From: Calliopsis andreniformis
Taxonomy: Eukaryota; Arthropoda; Insecta; Hymenoptera; Andrenidae
Assembly (NCBI RefSeq): GCF_051401765.1
Contig: NW_027480507.1
Coordinates: forward strand, 1,984,001-2,048,000
Length of the DNA: 64,000 bases
Direction: 5' to 3'
In this document: positions 1-13,052 of the stretch, in pieces
How positions within the stretch are numbered: position 1 is the stretch's first letter
Layout of the letters: each line of letters opens with the position of its first letter
Translations under genes and position numbers: made by a program
The notes under the pieces: generated by a model
The model's database searches: none
Told to the model about the DNA's origin: nothing
What the model saw: only the letters and a program-made list of their open reading frames with translations

Positions 1-3000
1 CTCAATCTTCAATCCTCAATACTCAACCTGCAATCCTCAATCCTCAATACTCAGTCCTCAATCTTCAATCATCAATATTCAATTTTCAATCCTCAATCCT
101 CAATCCTCAATCTTCAATCATCAATATTCAATCTTCAATCCTCAATCCACAATCCTCAATCCTCATCCCTCAATCCTCAATGTTCAATCCTCAATACCCA
201 ATCCTCAATCTTCAATCCTCAATCCTCAATCCTCAATCCTCAATCCTCAATCCTCAATCCTCAATCCTCAATCTTCAATCCTCAACACTCAATCTTCAAT
301 CCTCAATCCTCAATACTCAATCCTCAATCCTCAATCCTCAATCGTCAGTCTTCAATCCTCAATACTCAATCTTCAATCCTCAATCCACAATCCTCAATCC
401 ACATCCCTCAATCCTCAATGTTCAATCCTCAATACCCAATCCTCAATCTTCAATCCTCAATCCTCAATCCTCAATCCTCAATCCTCAATCCTCAATACTC
501 AGTCCTCAATCTTCAATCATCAATATTCAATTTTCAATCCTCAATCCTCAATCCTCAATCTTCAATCATCAATATTCAATCTTCAATCCTCAATCCACAA
601 TCCTCAATCCTCATCCCTCAATCCTCAATGTTCAATCCTCAATACCCAATCCTCAATCTTCAATCCTCAATCCTCAATCCTCAATCCTCAATCCTCAATC
701 CTCAATCCTCAATCCTCAATCCTCAATCTTCAATCCTCAACACTCAATCTTCAATCCTCAATCCTCAATACTCAATCCTCAATCCTCAATCCTCAATCGT
801 CAGTCTTCAATCCTCAATACTCAATCTTCAATCCACAATCCTCAATCCTCAATCCTCAATTCTCAATCCTCAATCCTCAGTCCTCAGTCCTCAAACCTCA
901 ATCCTCAACGCTCAGCCCTCATCGTCAATCCTCGATCTTCAATCCTCAATCCTCAATCTTCAATGCTCAATACTCAATCATCAATACTCAATCCTCAATT
1001 CTCAATCCTCAGTAGTCAGTCTTCAATCCTCAATACTCAATCTTCAATCCTCAATCCTCAATCCTCAATCCTCAATCCTCATTCTTCATTCCTCGATACC
1101 CAATCCTCAATCTTCAATCCTCAATCCTCAATCCTCAATTCTCAATCCTCAATCTTCAATCCTCAATACTCAATCTTCGATCCTCATACCTCAGTCCTCA
1201 AACATCTACCCTCAACCCTCAGCCCTCATCGTCAATCCTCAATCTTCAGTGCTCAATACTCAATCTTCAATCCTCAATCCACAATCCTCAATCCTCAATC
1301 TTCATTCCTCAATACTCAATCTTCAATCCTCAATCCTCAATACTCAATCTTCAATCCTCAATCCTCAATCCTCAATCCTCAATCCTCATGCTTTATTTCT
1401 CGATACCCAATCCTCAATCTTCAATCCTCAATCCTCAATCCTCAATTCTCAATCCTCAATCTTCAGTCCTCAGTCCTCAAACCTCAATCATCAACCCTCA
1501 GACCTCATCCTCAATCCTCAATCCTCAATCCTCAATCCTCAATCGTCAGGCTTCAATCCTCAATGCTCAATCTTCAATCCTCAATCCTCAATCCTCAATC
1601 CTCAATCCTCAATCTTCAATCCTCAATACTCAACCTGCAATCCTCAATCCTCAATACTCAGTCCTCAATCTTCAATCATCAATATTCAATTTTCAATCCT
1701 CAATGCTCAATCCTCAATCTTCAATCATCAATATTCAATCTTCAATCCTCAATCCACAATCCTCAATCCTCATCCCTCAATCCTCAATGTTCTATCCTCA
1801 ATACCCAATCCTCAATCTTCAATCCTCAATCCTCAATCCTCAATCCTCAATCCTCAATCCTCAATCCTCAATCCTCAATCTTCAATCCTCAACACTCAAT
1901 CTTCAATCCTCAATCCTCAATACTCAATCCTCAATCCTCAATCCTCAATCGTCAGTCTTCAATCCTCAATACTCAATCTTCAATCCTCAATCCTCAATCC
2001 TCAATCCTCAACTCTCAATCCTCAATCCTCAGTCCTCAGTCCTCAAACCTCAATCCTCAACGCTCAGCCCTCATCGTCAATCCTCGATCTTCAATCCTCA
2101 ATCCTCAATCTTCAATGCTCAATACTCAATCTTCAATACTCAATCCTCAATTCTCAATCCTCAATAGTCAGTCTTCAATCCTCAATACTCAATCTTCAAT
2201 CCTCAATCCTCAATCCTCAATCCTCAATCTTCAATCCTCAATACTCAACCTGCAATCCTCAATCCTCAATACTCAGTCCTCAATCTTCAATCATCAATAT
2301 TCAATTTTCAATCCTCAATCCTCAATCCTCAATCTTCAATCATCAATATTCAATCTTCAATCCTCAATCCACAATCCTCAATCCTCATCCCTCAATCCTC
2401 AATGTTCAATCCTCAATACCCAATCCTCAATCTTCAATCCTCAATCCTCAATCCTCAATCCTCAATCCTCAATCCTCAATCCTCAATCCTCAATCTTCAA
2501 TCCTCAACACTCAATCTTCAATCCTCAATCCTCAATACTCAATCCTCAATCCTCAATCCTCAATCGTCAGTCTTCAATCCTCAATACTCAATCTTCAATC
2601 CTCAATCCACAATCCTCAATCCACATCCCTCAATCCTCAATGTTCAATCCTCAATACCCAATCCTCAATCTTCAATCCTCAATCCTCAATCCTCAATCCT
2701 CAATCCTCAATCCTCAATACTCAGTCCTCAATCTTCAATCATCAATATTCAATTTTCAATCCTCAATCCTCAATCCTCAATCTTCAATCATCAATATTCA
2801 ATCTTCAATCCTCAATCCACAATCCTCAATCCTCATCCCTCAATCCTCAATGTTCAATCCTCAATACCCAATCCTCAATCTTCAATCCTCAATCCTCAAT
2901 CCTCAATCCTCAATCCTCAATCCTCAATCCTCAATCCTCAATCTTCAATCCTCAACACTCAATCTTCAATCCTCAATCCTCAATACTCAATCCTCAATCC

Positions 3001-4425
3001 TCAATCCTCAATCGTCAGTCTTCAATCCTCAATACTCAATCTTCAATCCTCAATCCTCAATCCTCAATCCTCAATTCTCAATCCTCAATCCTCAGTCCTC
3101 AGTCCTCAAACCTCAATCCTCAACGCTCAGCCCTCATCGTCAATCCTCGATCTTCAATCCTCAATCCTCAATCTTCAATGCTCAATACTCAATCATCAAT
3201 ACTCAATCCTCAATTCTCAATCCTCAGTAGTCAGTCTTCAATCCTCAATACTCAATCTTCAATCCTCAATCCTCAATCCTCAATCCTCAATCCTCATTCT
3301 TCATTCCTCGATACCCAATCCTCAATCTTCAATCCTCAATCCTCAATCCTCAATTCTCAATCCTCAATCTTCAATCCTCAATACTCAATCTTCGATCCTC
3401 ATACCTCAGTCCTCAAACATCTACCCTCAACCCTCAGCCCTCATCGTCAATCCTCAATCTTCAATGCTCAATACTCAATCTTCAATCCTCAATCCACAAT
3501 CCTCAATCCTCAATCTTCATTCCTCAATACTCAATCTTCAATCCTCAATCCTCAATACTCAATCTTCAATCCTCAATCCTCAATCCTCAATCCTCAATCC
3601 TCATGCTTTATTTCTCGATACCCAATCCTCAATCTTCAATCCTCAATCCTCAATCCTCAATTCTCAATCCTCAATCTTCAGTCCTCAGTCCTCAAACCTC
3701 AATCATCAACCCTCAGACCTCATCCTCAATCCTCAATCCTCAATCCTCAATCCTCAATCGTCAGGCTTCAATCCTCAATGCTCAATCTTCAATCCTCAAT
3801 CCTCAATCCTCAATCCTCAATCCTCAATCTTCAATCCTCAATACTCAACCTGCAATCCTCAATCCTCAATACTCAGTCCTCAATCTTCAATCATCAATAT
3901 TCAATTTTCAATCCTCAATGCTCAATCCTCAATCTTCAATCATCAATATTCAATCTTCAATCCTCAATCCACAATCCTCAATCCTCATCCCTCAATCCTC
4001 AATGTTCAATCCTCAATACCCAATCCTCAATCTTCAATCCTCAATCCTCAATCCTCAATCCTCAATCCTCAATCCTCAATCCTCAATCCTCAATCTTCAA
4101 TCAACAACACTCAATCTTCAATCCTCAATCCTCAATACTCAATCCTCAATCCTCAATCCTCAATCGTCAGTCTTCAATCCTCAATACTCAATCTTCAATC
4201 CTCAATCCTCAATCCTCAATCCTCAACTCTCAATCCTCAATCCTCAGTCCTCAGTCCTCAAACCTCAATCCTCAACGCTCAGCCCTCATCGTCAATCCTC
4301 GATCTTCAATCCTCAATCCTCAATCTTCAATGCTCAATACTCAATCTTCAATACTCAATCCTCAATTCTCAATCCTCAATAGTCAGTCTTCAATCCTCAA
4401 TACTCAATCTTCAATCCTCAATCCT
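1..4425. repeat. 2.2-kb higher-order repeat, two tandem copies
   Basis: Copy one runs from the window edge to about 2,220 and copy two to about 4,425. ATGTTCAATCC landmarks at 180, 418 and 628 recur at 2,402, 2,640 and 2,850, an offset of 2,222. Later landmarks at 1,388 and 1,787 recur at 3,603 and 4,002, an offset of 2,215, so copy two lost exactly one heptamer in between. The match ends near 4,425, where copy two continues into a TCGTCAGTCTTC variant. The module, or most of it, is reused near 16.4-18.6 kb and 22.3-24.5 kb. The left end is open, so more copies may lie outside the window. Confidence 0.85.
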
Positions 4426-5007
4426 CAATCGTCAGTCTTCAATCCTCAATACTCAATCTTCAATCCTCAACCCTCAACCCTCAATCCTCAATCCTCATTC
4501 TTCAATCCTCGATACCCAATCCTCAATCTTCAATCCTCAATCCTCAATCCTCAATTCTCTATCCTCAATCCTCTGTCCTCAGTCCTCAAACCTCAATCAT
4601 CGACCCTCAGCCCTCATCCTCAATCCTCAATCCTCAATCCTCAATCCTCAATCCTCAATCATCAACCTTCAATCCTCAATACTCAATCTTCAACCCTCTA
4701 TCCTCAATTCTCAATCCTCAATCCTCAATCCTCAATCCTCAATCCTCAGTCCTCAATCATCAAACGTCAGTCTTCAATCCTCAATACTCAACCTTCAATC
4801 CTCAATCCTCAATCCTCAACCCTCAATCCTCATTCTTCAATCCTCAATACCGAATCCTCAATCTTCAATCCTCAATCCTCAATCCTCAATTCTCAATACT
4901 CAATCTTCAATCCTCAATCCTCAATCCTCAGTCTTCAATCCTTAATACTCAGTCTTCAATCCTCAATCCTCAGTCCTCAAACCTCAATTCTGAATCCTCA
5001 ATCCTGA
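418..5007 (+). other. Longest stop-free forward frame, judged non-coding
   Basis: This is the longest of many overlapping open frames, 1,529 codons, and translates to imperfect SSILNPQ heptapeptides throughout. I do not call it a gene. Frames of similar length and the same peptide overlap it in the other two forward frames. The ATG is just a variant unit (TCAATGT). The sequence upstream is nearly G-free and so offers no Shine-Dalgarno site. There is no signal peptide, membrane segment or non-repeat domain. Several higher-order periods (2,222, 5,893, 5,825 and 20,110 bp) are not multiples of 3, so duplication has not respected codon phase. The length follows from the unit having no stop in any forward frame. 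Expression as a repetitive low-complexity protein cannot be formally excluded. Confidence 0.8.
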
Positions 5008-5640
5008 ATCCTTAATCCTCGGCCCTCAGTCCTCAACAATCAGTCGTCAATCCTCAATCCTCAATAGAATATCCTCGATTCACAGTTTTCAATTCTCAGT
5101 GCTCAATCAGCAATCTTCAAACCTCTATCCACAAACATCAATTCTCATCACTCAGCCCTCAACACTCAGTCCTCAATGTTCAACCCTCAATACTCAATCC
5201 TCAATCCTCAATCGTCAATCTTCAATCCTCAATACTCAATCTTCCATCCTCAATCCTCAATCCTCAATCCTCAATCCTCATTCTTCAATCCTCAATACTC
5301 AATCCTCCATGTTCAATCCTCAATCCTCAATCCTCAATTCTCAATCCTCAATCCTCAATCCTCAATCCTCAATCGTCAATCTTCAATCCTCAATACTCAA
5401 TCTTCAATCCTCAATCCTCAATCCTCAATCCTCAATCCTGATTCTTCAATCATCAATACACAATCTTCAATCCTCAATCCTCATCCTCAATCCTCAATCC
5501 TCAATCCTCAGCCCTCAGTCCTCAAACCTCAACCCTCAACCCTCAGACCTCATCGTCAATCCTGAATCTTCAATCCTCAATCCTCAATCTTCAATACTCA
5601 ATACTCAATCTTCAATCCTCAATCAACAATTCTCAATCCT
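4425..5640. repeat. Variant-rich 1.2-kb segment, four dispersed copies
   Basis: This stretch holds many non-canonical units (TCTGTCC, TCATCGA, TTAATCC, TCGGCCC) and ends with a type-B 77-bp island. It recurs at about 24.53-25.75 kb, 30.35-31.57 kb and 34.48-35.65 kb. The offset between the third and fourth copies is 4,127. The fourth copy has lost about 50 bases near 35,430 and carries CAGAATATCC where the others have TAGAATATCC. No gene or other feature is seen here. Confidence 0.75.
5065..5141 (+). repeat. 77-bp degenerate island L1, type B
   Basis: Runs from TAGAATATCCTCGATTCACA to CCACAAACATCAA. The units stay seven bases long (AATATCC, TCGATTC, ACAGTTT, TCAATTC), so this is diverged heptamer DNA rather than an insertion. 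Type B has CTCGATTCACAG where type A has CTCTGTTCAGAG. Here the unit after CAATTCTCAGTG reads CTCAATCAGCAATC. Confidence 0.85.
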
Positions 5641-7320
5641 CAATCCTCAATCCTCAATCCTCAATCCTCATTCTTCATTCCTCGATACGCAATCCTCAAT
5701 CTTCAATCCTCAATCCTCAATCCTCAATTCTCAATCCTCTATCTTCAGTCCTCAGTCATCAAACCTCAATCATCAACCCTCAGCCCTCATCTTCAATCCT
5801 CAATCCTCAATCCTCAATCCTCAATCCTCAATCGTCAATCTTCAATCCTCAATACTCAATCTTCAATCCTCAATCCTCAATTCTCAATCCTCAATCCTCA
5901 ATCCTCAATCCTCAATCCTCAATCCTCAATCCTCAATCCTCAATCGTCAGTCTACAATCCTCAATACTCAATCTTCAGTCCTCAATCCTCAATCCCCAAT
6001 CCCCAATCCTCAATCCTCAATCCTCAATCCTCAATCCTCAATCCTCAATCTTCAATCCTCAATACTCAATCTTCAATCCTCAATCCTCAATACTCAATCT
6101 TCAATCCTCAATCCTCAATCCTCAATCCTCAATCTTCAATGCTCAATACTCAATCTTCAATACTCAATCCTCAATTCTCAATCCTCAATAGTCAGTCTTC
6201 AATCCTCAATACTCAATCTTCAATCCTCAATCCCCAATCCTCAATCCTCAATCCTCATTCTTCATTCCTCGATACCCAATCCTCAATCTTCAATCCTCAA
6301 TCCTCAATCCTCAATTCTCAATCCTCAATCTTCAATCCTCAATACTCAATCTTCGATCCTCATACCTCAGTCCTCAAACATCTACCCTCAACCCTCAGCC
6401 CTCATCGTCAATCCTCAATCTTCAATGCTCAATACTCAATCTTCAATACTCAATCCACAATTCTCAATCCTCAATCTTCAATCCTCAATACTCAATCTTC
6501 AATCCTCAATCCTCAATACTCAATCTTCAATCCTCAATCCTCAATCCTCAATCCTCAATCCTCATGCTTTATTTCTCGATACCCAATCCTCAATCTTCAA
6601 TCCTCAATCCTCAATCCTCAATTCTCAATCCTCAATCTTCAGTCCTCAGTCCTCAAACCTCAATCATCAACCCTCAGACCTCATCCTCAATCTTCAATCC
6701 TCAATCCTCAATCCTCGATCCTCAATCCTCAGTCCTCAGTCCTCAATCCTCAATCCTCAATCTTCAATCATCAATACTCAATCTGCAATCCTCAATCCTC
6801 AATCCTCAATCATCAATCCTCAATCTTCGATCCTCAATACTCAATCTTCAATACTCAATCCTCAATCCTCAATCCTCAATCCTCAATCCCCAATCCTCAA
6901 CCTTCAACCCTCAATACTCAATCTGCAATCCTCAATCCTCAATCCTCAATCCTCAATCGTCAGTCTACAATCCTCAATACTCAATCTTCAATCCTCAATC
7001 CTCAATCCCCAATCCTCAATATTCAATCCTCAATCCTCAATCCTCATTCCTCAATCCTCAATGTTCAATCCTCAATACCCAATCCTCAATCTTCAATCCT
7101 CAATCCCCAATCCTCAATCCTCAATCCTCAATCCTCAGTCCTCAAACCTCAATCCTGAATCCTCAATCCTCAATCCTCATTCCTCAATCCTCAATCCTCA
7201 ATCCTCAACCCTCAATCCTCAATCTTCAATCCTCAATACTCAATCTTCAATCCTCAATCCTCTATCCTCAATCCTCAATCCTCAATCCTCAATCCTCAAT
7301 CTTCAATCCTCAATCCTCAA
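5640..7320. repeat. Mosaic heptamer segment, partly duplicated at 8.25-9.44 kb
   Basis: The left part (about 5,670-6,110) matches the 25.96-26.4 kb region. The part from about 6,110 to 7,300 matches 8,250-9,440 at an offset of 2,138; for example the ATG-containing units at 6,139 and 6,564 recur at 8,277 and 8,702. The match breaks where the later copy goes on to an ACCGGCAATCC variant. Nothing but heptamer variants is present. Confidence 0.75.
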
Positions 7321-9590
7321 TCCTCAATCCTCAATCCTCAATCCTCAATCGTCAGTCTACAATCCTCAATACTCAATCTTCAGTCCTCAATCCTCAATCC
7401 CCAATCCCCAATCCTCAATCCTCAATCCTCAATCCTCAATCCTCAATCCTCAATCTTCAATCCTCAATACTCAATCTTCAATCCTCAATCCTCAATACTC
7501 AATCTTCAATCCTCAATCCTCAATCCTCAATCCTCAATCCTCATGCTTTATTTCTCGGTACCCAATCCTCAATCTTCAATCCTCAATCCTCAATCCTCAA
7601 TTCTCAATCCTCAATCTTCAGTCCTCAGTCCTCAAACCTCAATCATCAACCCTCAGACCTCATCCTCAATCCTCAATCCTCAATCCTCAATCCTCAATCG
7701 TCAGGCTTCAATCCTCAATGCTCAATCTTCAATCCTCAATCCTCAATCCTCAATCCTCAATCCTCAATCTTCAATCCTCAATACTCAACCTGCAATCCTC
7801 AATCCTCAATACTCAGTCCTCAATCTTCAATCATCAATATTCAATTTTCAATCCTCAATCCTCAATCCTCAATCTTCAATCATCAATATTCAACCTTCAA
7901 TCCTCAATCCACAATCCTCAATCCTCATCCCTCAATCCTCAATGTTCAATCCTCAATACCCAATCCTCAATCTTCAATCCTCAATCCTCAATCCTCAATC
8001 CTCAATCCTCAATCCTCAATCCTCAATCCTCAATACTCAATCTTCAATCCTCAACACTCAATCTTCAATCCTCAATCCTCAATACTCAATCCTCAATCCT
8101 CAATCCTCAATCGTCAGTCTTCAATCCTCAATACTCAATCTTCAATCCTCAATCCTCAATCCTCAATCCTCAATTCTCAATCCTCAATCCTCAGTCCTCA
8201 GTCCTCAAACCTCAATCCTCAACGCTCAGCCCTCATCGTCAATCCTCGATCTTCAATCCTCAATCCTCAATCTTCAATGCTCAATACTCAATCTTCAATA
8301 CTCAATCCTCAATTCTCAATCCTCAATAGTCAGTCTTCAATCCTCAATACTCAATCTTCAATCCTCAATCCCCAATCCTCAATCCTCAATCCTCATTCTT
8401 CATTCCTCGATACCCAATCCTCAATCTTCAATCCTCAATCCTCAATCCTCAATTCTCAATCCTCAATCTTCAATCCTCAATACTCAATCTTCGATCCTCA
8501 TACCTCAGTCCTCAAACATCTACCCTCAACCCTCAGCCCTCATCGTCAATCCTCAATCTTCAATGCTCAATACTCAATCTTCAATACTCAATCCACAATT
8601 CTCAATCCTCAATCTTCAATCCTCAATACTCAATCTTCAATCCTCAATCCTCAATACTCAATCTTCAATCCTCAATCCTCAATCCTCAATCCTCAATCCT
8701 CATGCTTTATTTCTCGATACCCAATCCTCAATCTTCAATCCTCAATCCTCAATCCTCAATTCTCAATCCTCAATCTTCAGTCCTCAGTCCTCAAACCTCA
8801 ATCATCAACCCTCAGACCTCATCCTCAATCTTCAATCCTCAATCCTCAATCCTCGATCCTCAATCCTCAGTCCTCAGTCCTCAATCCTCAATCCTCAATC
8901 TTCAATCATCAATACTCAATCTGCAATCCTCAATCCTCAATCCTCAATCATCAATCCTCAATCTTCGATCCTCAATACTCAATCTTCAATACTCAATCCT
9001 CAATCCTCAATCCTCAATCCTCAATCCCCAATCCTCAACCTTCAACCCTCAATACTCAATCTGCAATCCTCAATCCTCAATCCTCAATCCTCAATCGTCA
9101 GTCTACAATCCTCAATACTCAATCTTCAATCCTCAATCCTCAATCCCCAATCCTCAATATTCAATCCTCAATCCTCAATCCTCATTCCTCAATCCTCAAT
9201 GTTCAATCCTCAATACCCAATCCTCAATCTTCAATCCTCAATCCCCAATCCTCAATCCTCAATCCTCAATCCTCAGTCCTCAAACCTCAATCCTGAATCC
9301 TCAATCCTCAATCCTCATTCCTCAATCCTCAATCCTCAATCCTCAACCCTCAATCCTCAATCTTCAATCCTCAATACTCAATCTTCAATCCTCAATCCTC
9401 TATCCTCAATCCTCAATCCTCAATCCTCAATCCTCAATCTTCAATCCTCAATACTCAACCGGCAATCCCCAATCCTCAATCCTCAACACTCAATCCTCAA
9501 TCCTCATTCTTCAATCCTCAATACCGAAACCTCACTCTTCAATCCTCAATCCTCAATCCTCGATTCTCAATCCTGAATCCTCAATTCTCA

Positions 9591-10178
9591 TACTTCAAAC
9601 ATAAATACCCAACCGTCAGTCCTTGTCCTCAATCCACAACCCTCAATCCTCAATCCTCAATCTTCAATCATCAATATTCAATCTTCAATCCTCAATCCTC
9701 AATCCTCAATCCTCATCCCTCAATCCTCAATGTTCAATCCTGAATACCCAATAATCAATCTTCAATCCTCGATCCTCAATCAATCCTCAATCCTCAATCC
9801 TCAGTCCTCAAACCTCAATCCTGAATCCTCAATCCTGAAACCTCAATCTTCGGACCTCAGTCCTCAACAGTCAGTTGTCAATCCTCAATCGTCAATAGAA
9901 TATCCTCTGTTCAGAGTTTTCAATACGCAATACTCAATCTGCAATCTTCAAATCTCTATCCACAAACATCAATGCTCATCACTCAACCCTCAACACTCAG
10001 TCCCCAATCTTCAATCTTCAATCCTCAATACCCAATCTTCAATCCTCAATCCTCAATCCTCCATTCTCAATCCTCAATCCTCATTCTTCAATCCTCAATA
10101 CCCAATCCTCAATCTTCAATCCTGAATCCTCAATCCTCAATTCTCAATCCTCATTCCTCAGTCCTCAGACCTAGAACC
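9591..10178 (+). repeat. 588-bp variant cassette L3-L1-L2, copy 1
   Basis: The cassette starts with TACTTCAAACATAAATACCC (L3). It carries a type-A 77-bp island at 9,896 (L1), 305 bases in, and ends at CTAGAACC (L2), whose first base is 580 bases in. Variant units between the landmarks keep a fixed order, including a 4-base unit (TCAA) near 9,778 that shifts the heptamer register. All eleven copies in the window have the same length. Confidence 0.88.
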
Positions 10179-10316
10179 TCAATCCTCAACCCTCAGCCCT
10201 CATGCTCAATCCTCAATCCTCAATCTTCAATCCTCAATCCTCAATCCTCAATACTCAAACTTCAATCCTCAATCCTCAGTCCTCAAACCTCAATTCTGAA
10301 TCCTCAATCCACAATT

Positions 10317-10407
10317 CTCAATCCTCAATCCTCAATCCTCAATCCTCAATCCTCAATCCTCAATCCTCAATCCTCAATCCTCAATCCTCAATCCTCAATC
10401 CTCAATC
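10317..10407 (+). repeat. Long pure run, 13 perfect CTCAATC units
   Basis: Thirteen exact heptamers in a row, among the longest pure runs I could find. It is copied with the 3,462- and 5,893-bp units near 13,779 and 19,672. Similar pure runs lie near 47,485, 53,170 and 55,830. Such runs are where slippage would be expected. Confidence 0.85.
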
Positions 10408-13052
10408 TTCAATCCTCAATACTCAATCTTCAATCCTCAGTCCTCAATACTCAATCCTCAATCCTCAATCCTCAATCGTCAGTCTTCAATCCTCAATACT
10501 CAATCTTCAATCCTCAATCCTCAATCCTCAATCCTCAATCCTCATTCTTCATTCCTCGATACCCAATCCTCAATCTTCAAACCTCAATCCTCAATCCTCA
10601 ATTCTCAATCCTCTATCTTCAGTCCTCAGTCATCAAACCTCAATCATCAACCCTCAGCCCTCATCTTCAATCCTCAATCCTCAATCCTCAATCCTCAATC
10701 CTCAATCGTCAATCTTCAATCCTCAATACTCAATCTTCAATCCTCAATCCTCAATTCTCAATCCTCAATCCTCAATCCTCAATCCTCAATCCTCAATCCT
10801 CAATCCTCAATCCTCAATCGTCAGTCTACAATCCTCAATACTCAATCTTCAGTCCTCAATCCTCAATCCCCAATCCCCAATCCTCAATCCTCAATCCTCA
10901 ATCCTCAATCCTCAATCCTCAATCTTCAATCCTCAATACTCAATCTTCAATCCTGAATCCTCAATACTCAATCTTCAATCCTCAATCCTCAATCCTCAAT
11001 CCTCAATCCTCATGCTTTATTTCTCGATACCCAATCCTCAATCTTCAATCCTCAATCCTCAATCCTCAATTCTCAATCCTCAATCTTCAGTCCTCAGTCC
11101 TCAAACCTCAATCATCAACCCTCAGACCTCATCCTCAATCCTCAATCCTCAATCCTCAATCCTCAATCGTCAGGCTTCAATCCTCAATGCTCAATCTTCA
11201 ATCCTCAATCCTCAATCCTCAATCCTCAATCTTCAATCCTCAATACTCAACCTGCAATCCTCAATCCTCAATACTCAGTCCTCAATCTTCAATCATCAAT
11301 ATTCAATTTTCAATCCTCAATCCTCAATCCTCAATCTTCAATCATCAATATTCAACCTTCAATCCTCAATCCACAATCCTCAATCCTCATCCCTCAATCC
11401 TCAATGTTCAATCCTCAATACCCAATCCTCAATCTTCAATCCTCAATCCTCAATCCTCAATCCTCAATCCTCAATCCTCAATCCTCAATCCTCAATACTC
11501 AATCTTCAATCCTCAACACTCAATCTTCAATCCTCAATCCTCAATACTCAATCCTCAATCCTCAATCCTCAATCGTCAGTCTTCAATCCTCAATACTCAA
11601 TCTTCAATCCTCAATCCTCAATCCTCAATCCTCAATTCTCAATCCTCAATCCTCAGTCCTCAGTCCTCAAACCTCAATCCTCAACGCTCAGCCCTCATCG
11701 TCAATCCTCGATCTTCAATCCTCAATCCTCAATCTTCAATGCTCAATACTCAATCTTCAATACTCAATCCTCAATTCTCAATCCTCAATAGTCAGTCTTC
11801 AATCCTCAATACTCAATCTTCAATCCTCAATCCCCAATCCTCAATCCTCAATCCTCATTCTTCATTCCTCGATACCCAATCCTCAATCTTCAATCCTCAA
11901 TCCTCAATCCTCAATTCTCAATCCTCAATCTTCAATCCTCAATACTCAATCTTCGATCCTCATACCTCAGTCCTCAAACATCTACCCTCAACCCTCAGCC
12001 CTCATCGTCAATCCTCAATCTTCAATGCTCAATACTCAATCTTCAATACTCAATCCACAATTCTCAATCCTCAATCTTCAATCCTCAATACTCAATCTTC
12101 AATCCTCAATCCTCAATACTCAATCTTCAATCCTCAATCCTCAATCCTCAATCCTCAATCCTCATGCTTTATTTCTCGATACCCAATCCTCAATCTTCAA
12201 TCCTCAATCCTCAATCCTCAATTCTCAATCCTCAATCTTCAGTCCTCAGTCCTCAAACCTCAATCATCAACCCTCAGACCTCATCCTCAATCTTCAATCC
12301 TCAATCCTCAATCCTCGATCCTCAATCCTCAGTCCTCAGTCCTCAATCCTCAATCCTCAATCTTCAATCATCAATACTCAATCTGCAATCCTCAATCCTC
12401 AATCCTCAATCCTCAATCCTCAATCTTCGATCCTCAATACTCAATCTTCAATACTCAATCCTCAATCCTCAATCCTCAATCCTCAACCCCCAATCCTCAA
12501 CCTTCAACCCTCAATACTCAATCTGCAATCCTCAATCCTCAATCCTCAATCCTCAATCGTCAGTCTACAATCCTCAATACTCAATCTTCAATCCTCAATC
12601 CTCAATCCCCAATCCTCAATATTCAATCCTCAATCCTCAATCCTCATTCCTCAATCCTCAATGTTCAATCCTCAATACCCAATCCTCAATCTTCAATCCT
12701 CAATCCCCAATCCTCAATCCTCAATCCTCAATCCTCAGTCCTCAAACCTCAATCCTGAATCCTCAATCCTCAATCCTCATTCCTCAATCCTCAATCCTCA
12801 ATCCTCAACCCTCAATCCTCAATCTTCAATCCTCAATACTCAATCTTCAATCCTCAATCCTCTATCCTCAATCCTCAATCCTCAATCCTCAATCCTCAAT
12901 CTTCAATCCTCAATACTCAACCGGCAATCCCCAATCCTCAATCCTCAACACTCAATCCTCAATCCTCATTCTTCAATCCTCAATACCGAAACCTCACTCT
13001 TCAATCCTCAATCCTCAATCCTCGATTCTCAATCCTGAATCCTCAATTCTCA

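Larger units (their letters stand above)
2200..5640. repeat. 3.4-kb segment duplicated 20,110 bp downstream
   Basis: Landmarks at 2,402, 3,603, 5,099 and 5,176 recur at 22,512, 23,713, 25,209 and 25,286, all at an offset of 20,110. The partner gains one heptamer near 25,610. The similarity starts near 2,200 (partner about 22,310) and is lost near 5,640, where the partner has about 200 extra bases of heptamers. The segment includes the 77-bp island at 5,065. Confidence 0.8.

Noticed and set aside
1386..1420. L4 word (CTTTATTT) as a promoter element
   Set aside because: It is the only A/T-rich piece, with no paired element, no ribosome-binding site and no gene downstream. It recurs only because the surrounding kilobases were duplicated.
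9905..9930. Intrinsic terminator (inverted repeat followed by TTTT)
   Set aside because: CTCTGTTCAGAG is followed by TTTTC, but the stem is only 5 bp with a 2-base loop and no gene lies upstream.
9896..9972. 77-bp island as an inserted mobile element or attachment site
   Set aside because: It keeps heptamer register throughout, has no terminal inverted repeats or target-site duplication, and is embedded in homologous heptamers on both sides.
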